From an uncultured Oscillospiraceae bacterium (GTDB taxonomy: Bacteria; Bacillota; Clostridia; Oscillospirales; Oscillospiraceae): a stretch of DNA of 7,527 bases. The translations under genes were made by a program, and so were the position numbers. Positions within the stretch are counted from its first letter, which is position 1; every line of letters starts with the position of its first letter. Below the pieces are notes generated by a model, which saw nothing but the letters and a program-made list of their open reading frames with translations, searched no databases and was not told the DNA's origin. The stretch covers positions 1 through 7,527 of the forward strand of contig CAKTXO010000065.1 in assembly GCA_934630985.1 (NCBI GenBank), read 5' to 3'. Of the stretch, positions 5,560-7,527 are shown in pieces.

Positions 5560-5784
5560 TTAATTCGGCTTGTGATATTCCTCCAGATCCTCAATTCTGT
5601 GATTGATGACCTTGATCTGTTCCTCCACCACCGGCATTCGCCGGGCGAAATTGTTGTGCTCCCGAACCTCCCGGGTCAGCTCGTCCAGCTTGGTTTCCGT
5701 GACGGCCTGGGTTCGGGAATTGGCGATCAGCACCCCCACCAGCGTCACGCCCCCGCCGATGAGGGCTGTGAGAATCGCTTCCAA
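5560..5784 (-). CDS. Small membrane-anchored coiled-coil phage protein
   Basis: The 74-residue protein begins with a hydrophobic segment (about 3-21, ILTALIGGGVTLVGVLIAN) and continues with a charged, heptad-like helix (about 28-70, with TETKLDELTREVREH and VEEQIKVINHRIEDLEE). It is probably a single-pass membrane protein with a coiled coil, the class found just before holins in Firmicute prophages; a role with the holin is inferred from position. It recalls XhlA-type proteins, but those carry the membrane segment at the C-terminus. Start is TTG at 5784, chosen because GGGGGTG lies six bases upstream and overlaps the TAG stop of the endolysin gene. Its own TAA overlaps the holin RBS, so the three genes are probably translationally coupled. 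Confidence 0.82.
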   Translation of the reverse strand: MEAILTALIGGGVTLVGVLIANSRTQAVTETKLDELTREVREHNNFARRMPVVEEQIKVINHRIEDLEEYHKPN

Positions 5785-5795
5785 CGGTTCACCCC

Positions 5796-6341
5796 CTAGG
5801 CAACGTCCATGTGGGCGAAGCTATCGTCAATCCGGTAGGCGTAGCGAACAGGCAGCGTCCGGACATAGGCCAGCAGCTTCTCGCCGGACACATTTTTCAC
5901 CCGGAAGTCCATGGCCTTGCCCAGAAGGTGACGGCTGTTTTTCACCCCGCCTACGGCGGCGTTGTGCGCCGGGCACCGCACCCCGCTGGAAATCAGCACC
6001 GGCGCATGGAAAGCCGTCCGTACCTGTTCGGCAAGCCGAACCAGCTTTTCTTCCGGCTCTGCCGGAAAGCCGCCGCACTGTCCGCAAGGGCACCGAAATT
6101 CTTCACGCCGGAAATGAGGGATTTCCTGCCACCAGTCTGGAGGCTCCGGCTCCGCCCCTTCTCCGATGACCTGCCGGATTTTCGCCTCCGTCTGTTCATC
6201 GAAGACCCCGCTGGCGGGAAGACCCCAGGCCTGTTGAAAGGCTCTGGTTGCGGCTCGGGATTTTTCACCCCAGATGCCGTCGGGAACGGCCAGGTAATAG
6301 CCCAGGTATTGGAGCAGATTCTGCTTCTGCCGGTTGGTCAT
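5796..6341 (-). CDS. Phage endolysin: peptidoglycan-binding plus M15 peptidase
   Basis: The 181-residue protein has two domains. Residues about 5-60 look like a PG_binding_1 wall-binding domain (YYLAVPDGIWGEKSRAATRA, then FQQAWGLPASGVFDEQTEAKI split by a short gap). After a Pro/Glu linker (62-70), residues about 77-181 are a zinc M15 peptidase of the Peptidase_M15_3/VanY type: SSGVRCPAHN, then SRHLLGKAMDF with H138 and D145 as ligands, then HMDV with H177. C84, C86, C89 and C123 may add a disulfide or metal site. It should cleave peptide bonds in peptidoglycan stems. The ATG at 6341 has GGAGGTG seven bases upstream. It starts four bases after the previous gene and its stop overlaps the next RBS. 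No signal peptide is visible, which fits holin-dependent export. The protein ends soon after HMDV, as M15_3 proteins often do, so it is not obviously truncated. Confidence 0.9.
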   Translation of the reverse strand: MTNRQKQNLLQYLGYYLAVPDGIWGEKSRAATRAFQQAWGLPASGVFDEQTEAKIRQVIGEGAEPEPPDWWQEIPHFRREEFRCPCGQCGGFPAEPEEKLVRLAEQVRTAFHAPVLISSGVRCPAHNAAVGGVKNSRHLLGKAMDFRVKNVSGEKLLAYVRTLPVRYAYRIDDSFAHMDVA

Positions 6342-6345
6342 GGGC

Positions 6346-7245
6346 TCACACCTCCAGGCGCAGGTCGTATAACCGAACTTTGCCGGATTTTCCCAGAACC
6401 ACACCCACATACCACTGTCCGGTAATGTTCGCCGTGTCGATGGTCAGCTTCTGCCGCCCGGTGGTTCGGCTGATGCTTTCGTGGGCAATGCCGTTTACGG
6501 CATTGTCCGCGCTGCTGTACCGGGTGTCTTGGGTCAACGCCAGAGCGTCACCGTTGAATTTGGCAAGCTGCGAACTGCCGACGGTAAGAATCTGCACATC
6601 GGCGGTGACTCTCGCGGCATCGGTCAGATCCAGCTTTTCCCCGGACAGCAGACCCATCACCTGATCGCTCTTCGTGTTGTGCAGCAGGACGCTTCCGTCC
6701 TCCTGGGTAACTGTAACGCTCCGACCGGAAATCAGCTGATCGGACAGGCCGATTTCCGTAATCGCCCCCTCCTTCACGATCCACCGGGCAAGGTTCAGGG
6801 AAACCTGCTGCCCCTTTTCCGTCAGCACCGCCTCCGCGCTCCAGGTTTCTGCCGTCACCTTCCAGGTACCCGGGCAATCCACGGTGCACTCCCAGGTACC
6901 GGAGGTATCCGGGGCGGTGCGGACAGAGGTGCCGTCCGTTGCCTTGCAGACCAGCCCCTCAGGGTAGGTAATCCGAAGGGTGGCTGTGAAGAAGGAGAGT
7001 TCCGCTTCGTAATCCGCCCTGATTTCCACCGTCTCGCTGGCCCTCCTCGTACCGTCCGTAATGGTGATCGTCCAAATGCCGCTTTCCAGGCCCCGGAAAA
7101 CCGCCTTTTGGTTGACCGCCGTTTTGCTCTTGGCCTTGCCCGCTTTTTCGGCAGTCACCGCTGCCCCCTCCGGAGCCGTAACCGTCAGTGTGGCTCCGGA
7201 GCCGCCTCCGCCGCCAAAGCCATATAAGGGAATGGTTGTATCCAT
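6346..7245 (-). CDS. Phage tail/accessory protein with tandem beta-sandwich-like repeats
   Basis: The 299-residue protein is not a family I can name with certainty. After a short start (MDTTIPLYGF) and a glycine run (11-15), it shows two related segments: about 19-84 beginning ATLTVTAPEG and about 89-152 beginning ATLRITYPEG. Both have alternating polar/hydrophobic strands and a GxWxxT element (GIWTIT; GTWKVT), which suggests duplicated Ig-like domains. Residues about 160-299 resemble a jelly-roll or carbohydrate-binding-like module (LTIDTANITGQWYVGVV, then KVRLYDLRL). Position just before the endolysin suggests a tail-tip, fibre or receptor-binding protein. It has no signal peptide. The ATG at 7245 is chosen because AGGAGG lies eight bases before it; an ATG two codons earlier is too close to that site. 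It is the first gene of the minus-strand unit. Confidence 0.75.
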   Translation of the reverse strand: MDTTIPLYGFGGGGGSGATLTVTAPEGAAVTAEKAGKAKSKTAVNQKAVFRGLESGIWTITITDGTRRASETVEIRADYEAELSFFTATLRITYPEGLVCKATDGTSVRTAPDTSGTWECTVDCPGTWKVTAETWSAEAVLTEKGQQVSLNLARWIVKEGAITEIGLSDQLISGRSVTVTQEDGSVLLHNTKSDQVMGLLSGEKLDLTDAARVTADVQILTVGSSQLAKFNGDALALTQDTRYSSADNAVNGIAHESISRTTGRQKLTIDTANITGQWYVGVVLGKSGKVRLYDLRLEV

Positions 7246-7284
7246 GCGCATAGCCTCCTTTTGTTCGGTTGTTACCGTAAGGCC

Positions 7285-7290
7285 ATTGTA
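7285..7290 (-). promoter_or_regulatory. Possible -10 box for the lysis cassette
   Basis: On the minus strand TACAAT matches TATAAT in 5 of 6 positions, about 40 bases before the first gene's start. No convincing -35 exists 16-18 bases upstream (the region is GC-rich). A promoter somewhere in 7246-7350 is expected because a terminator lies just upstream. Confidence 0.3.
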
Positions 7291-7350
7291 GCGGCGGGCG
7301 GCGGATTGCGCCATCGAACGATAATCGAAAAAATCCGCCCGGATTCGCAG

Positions 7351-7381
7351 AAAAAATCCCCCGACGCAGCCGCATCGGGGG
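7351..7381 (-). terminator. Strong minus-strand terminator upstream of the cassette
   Basis: On the minus strand a 10-bp stem (7381-7372 with 7367-7358, one wobble) with a four-base loop is followed by A and six T (7356-7351). It would end transcription of a gene beyond the right edge and so isolate the lysis cassette. A weaker 6-bp hairpin with its own T run follows at 7345-7328, possibly a back-up. Confidence 0.8.
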
Positions 7382-7420
7382 AAGATATGTATTCAAAAGC
7401 CGTGACGAATGAGGGTCTCG

Positions 7421-7515
7421 CCTCTCCCTATGGGAGAGGTGCCCCCCCCAGGGGCGGAGAGGGTTTGTTTTACCCTCTCAGTCAGCTTCGCTGACAGCTC
7501 CCCCAAAGTGGGAGC
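7421..7515. repeat. Multi-hairpin intergenic repeat
   Basis: Four inverted repeats follow each other: CCTCTCCC/GGGAGAGG (7421-7428, 7432-7439), GAGAGGG/CCCTCTC (7457-7463, 7473-7479), GTCAGC/GCTGAC (7481-7486, 7490-7495) and GCTCCC/GGGAGC (7497-7502, 7510-7515). No gene covers this stretch. It is probably a genome-wide dispersed repeat and may continue past the window. Confidence 0.6.
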
Positions 7516-7527
7516 CAAGGAAGACTG

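Noticed and set aside
5811..7227. Plus-strand open frames opposite the endolysin and tail genes
   Set aside because: The minus strand has recognisable domains, strong RBSs and coupled gene ends; the plus-strand frames have none.
7421..7515. A CRISPR array or attachment site at the right edge
   Set aside because: The hairpins differ from each other in sequence and there is no regular repeat-spacer period, so a dispersed multi-hairpin repeat is the better reading.

Overview
The window looks like chromosomal DNA from a gut-type, moderately GC-rich Firmicute, most likely of the Oscillospiraceae/Ruminococcaceae (Faecalibacterium-like). This rests on AGGAGG-type ribosome binding sites, a CCA-encoding tRNA, GC-rich codon use in most genes, and intergenic multi-hairpin repeats of a kind I associate with that group. 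The taxon is an inference; no rRNA or marker gene is present.

Layout. (1) 1-95: the 3' part of a tRNA-Gln(CTG) and its terminator. (2) 96-343: no gene, but the tRNA 3' end recurs once inverted (106-121) and once directly (207-227), like integration-site (att) debris. (3) 344-1975: one AT-rich transcription unit coding for a DnaQ-type 3'-5' exonuclease fused to a BRCT domain and a cysteine-rich tail, with its own promoter and terminator. Its base composition differs sharply from its neighbours, so it was probably acquired by transfer next to the tRNA. (4) 2087-4628: a divergent pair, a LysR-type regulator (minus) and a PutP-type sodium/proline symporter (plus). The 202-base gap between them holds promoter-like hexamers, an inverted repeat and a perfect 11-bp hairpin just before the putP ribosome binding site. 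(5) 4629-5276: about 650 bases with no credible gene, packed with repeats: two near-identical GC-rich hairpins at the edges, a 162-bp long-hairpin MITE-like element, a nested palindrome, and a second copy of a hairpin repeat also found after the exonuclease gene. (6) 5277-7245 (minus): a tightly coupled phage-type cassette read right to left: a beta-rich tail/accessory protein, an endolysin (peptidoglycan-binding plus M15 peptidase), a small membrane-anchored coiled-coil protein and a holin. (7) 7246-7527: leader, a strong minus-strand terminator for a gene beyond the right edge, and another multi-hairpin repeat.

How the genes fit together. The LysR protein probably controls its divergent neighbour putP (proline uptake). 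The four phage-type genes form a host-lysis module: the holin permeabilises the membrane and the endolysin cuts peptidoglycan. The module appears here without head, packaging or integrase genes, though the prophage could continue to the right. No complete new system can be claimed. The most unusual items are the exonuclease-BRCT-Cys fusion beside tRNA-derived repeats, the free-standing lysis cassette, and the structure-conserving repeat families.
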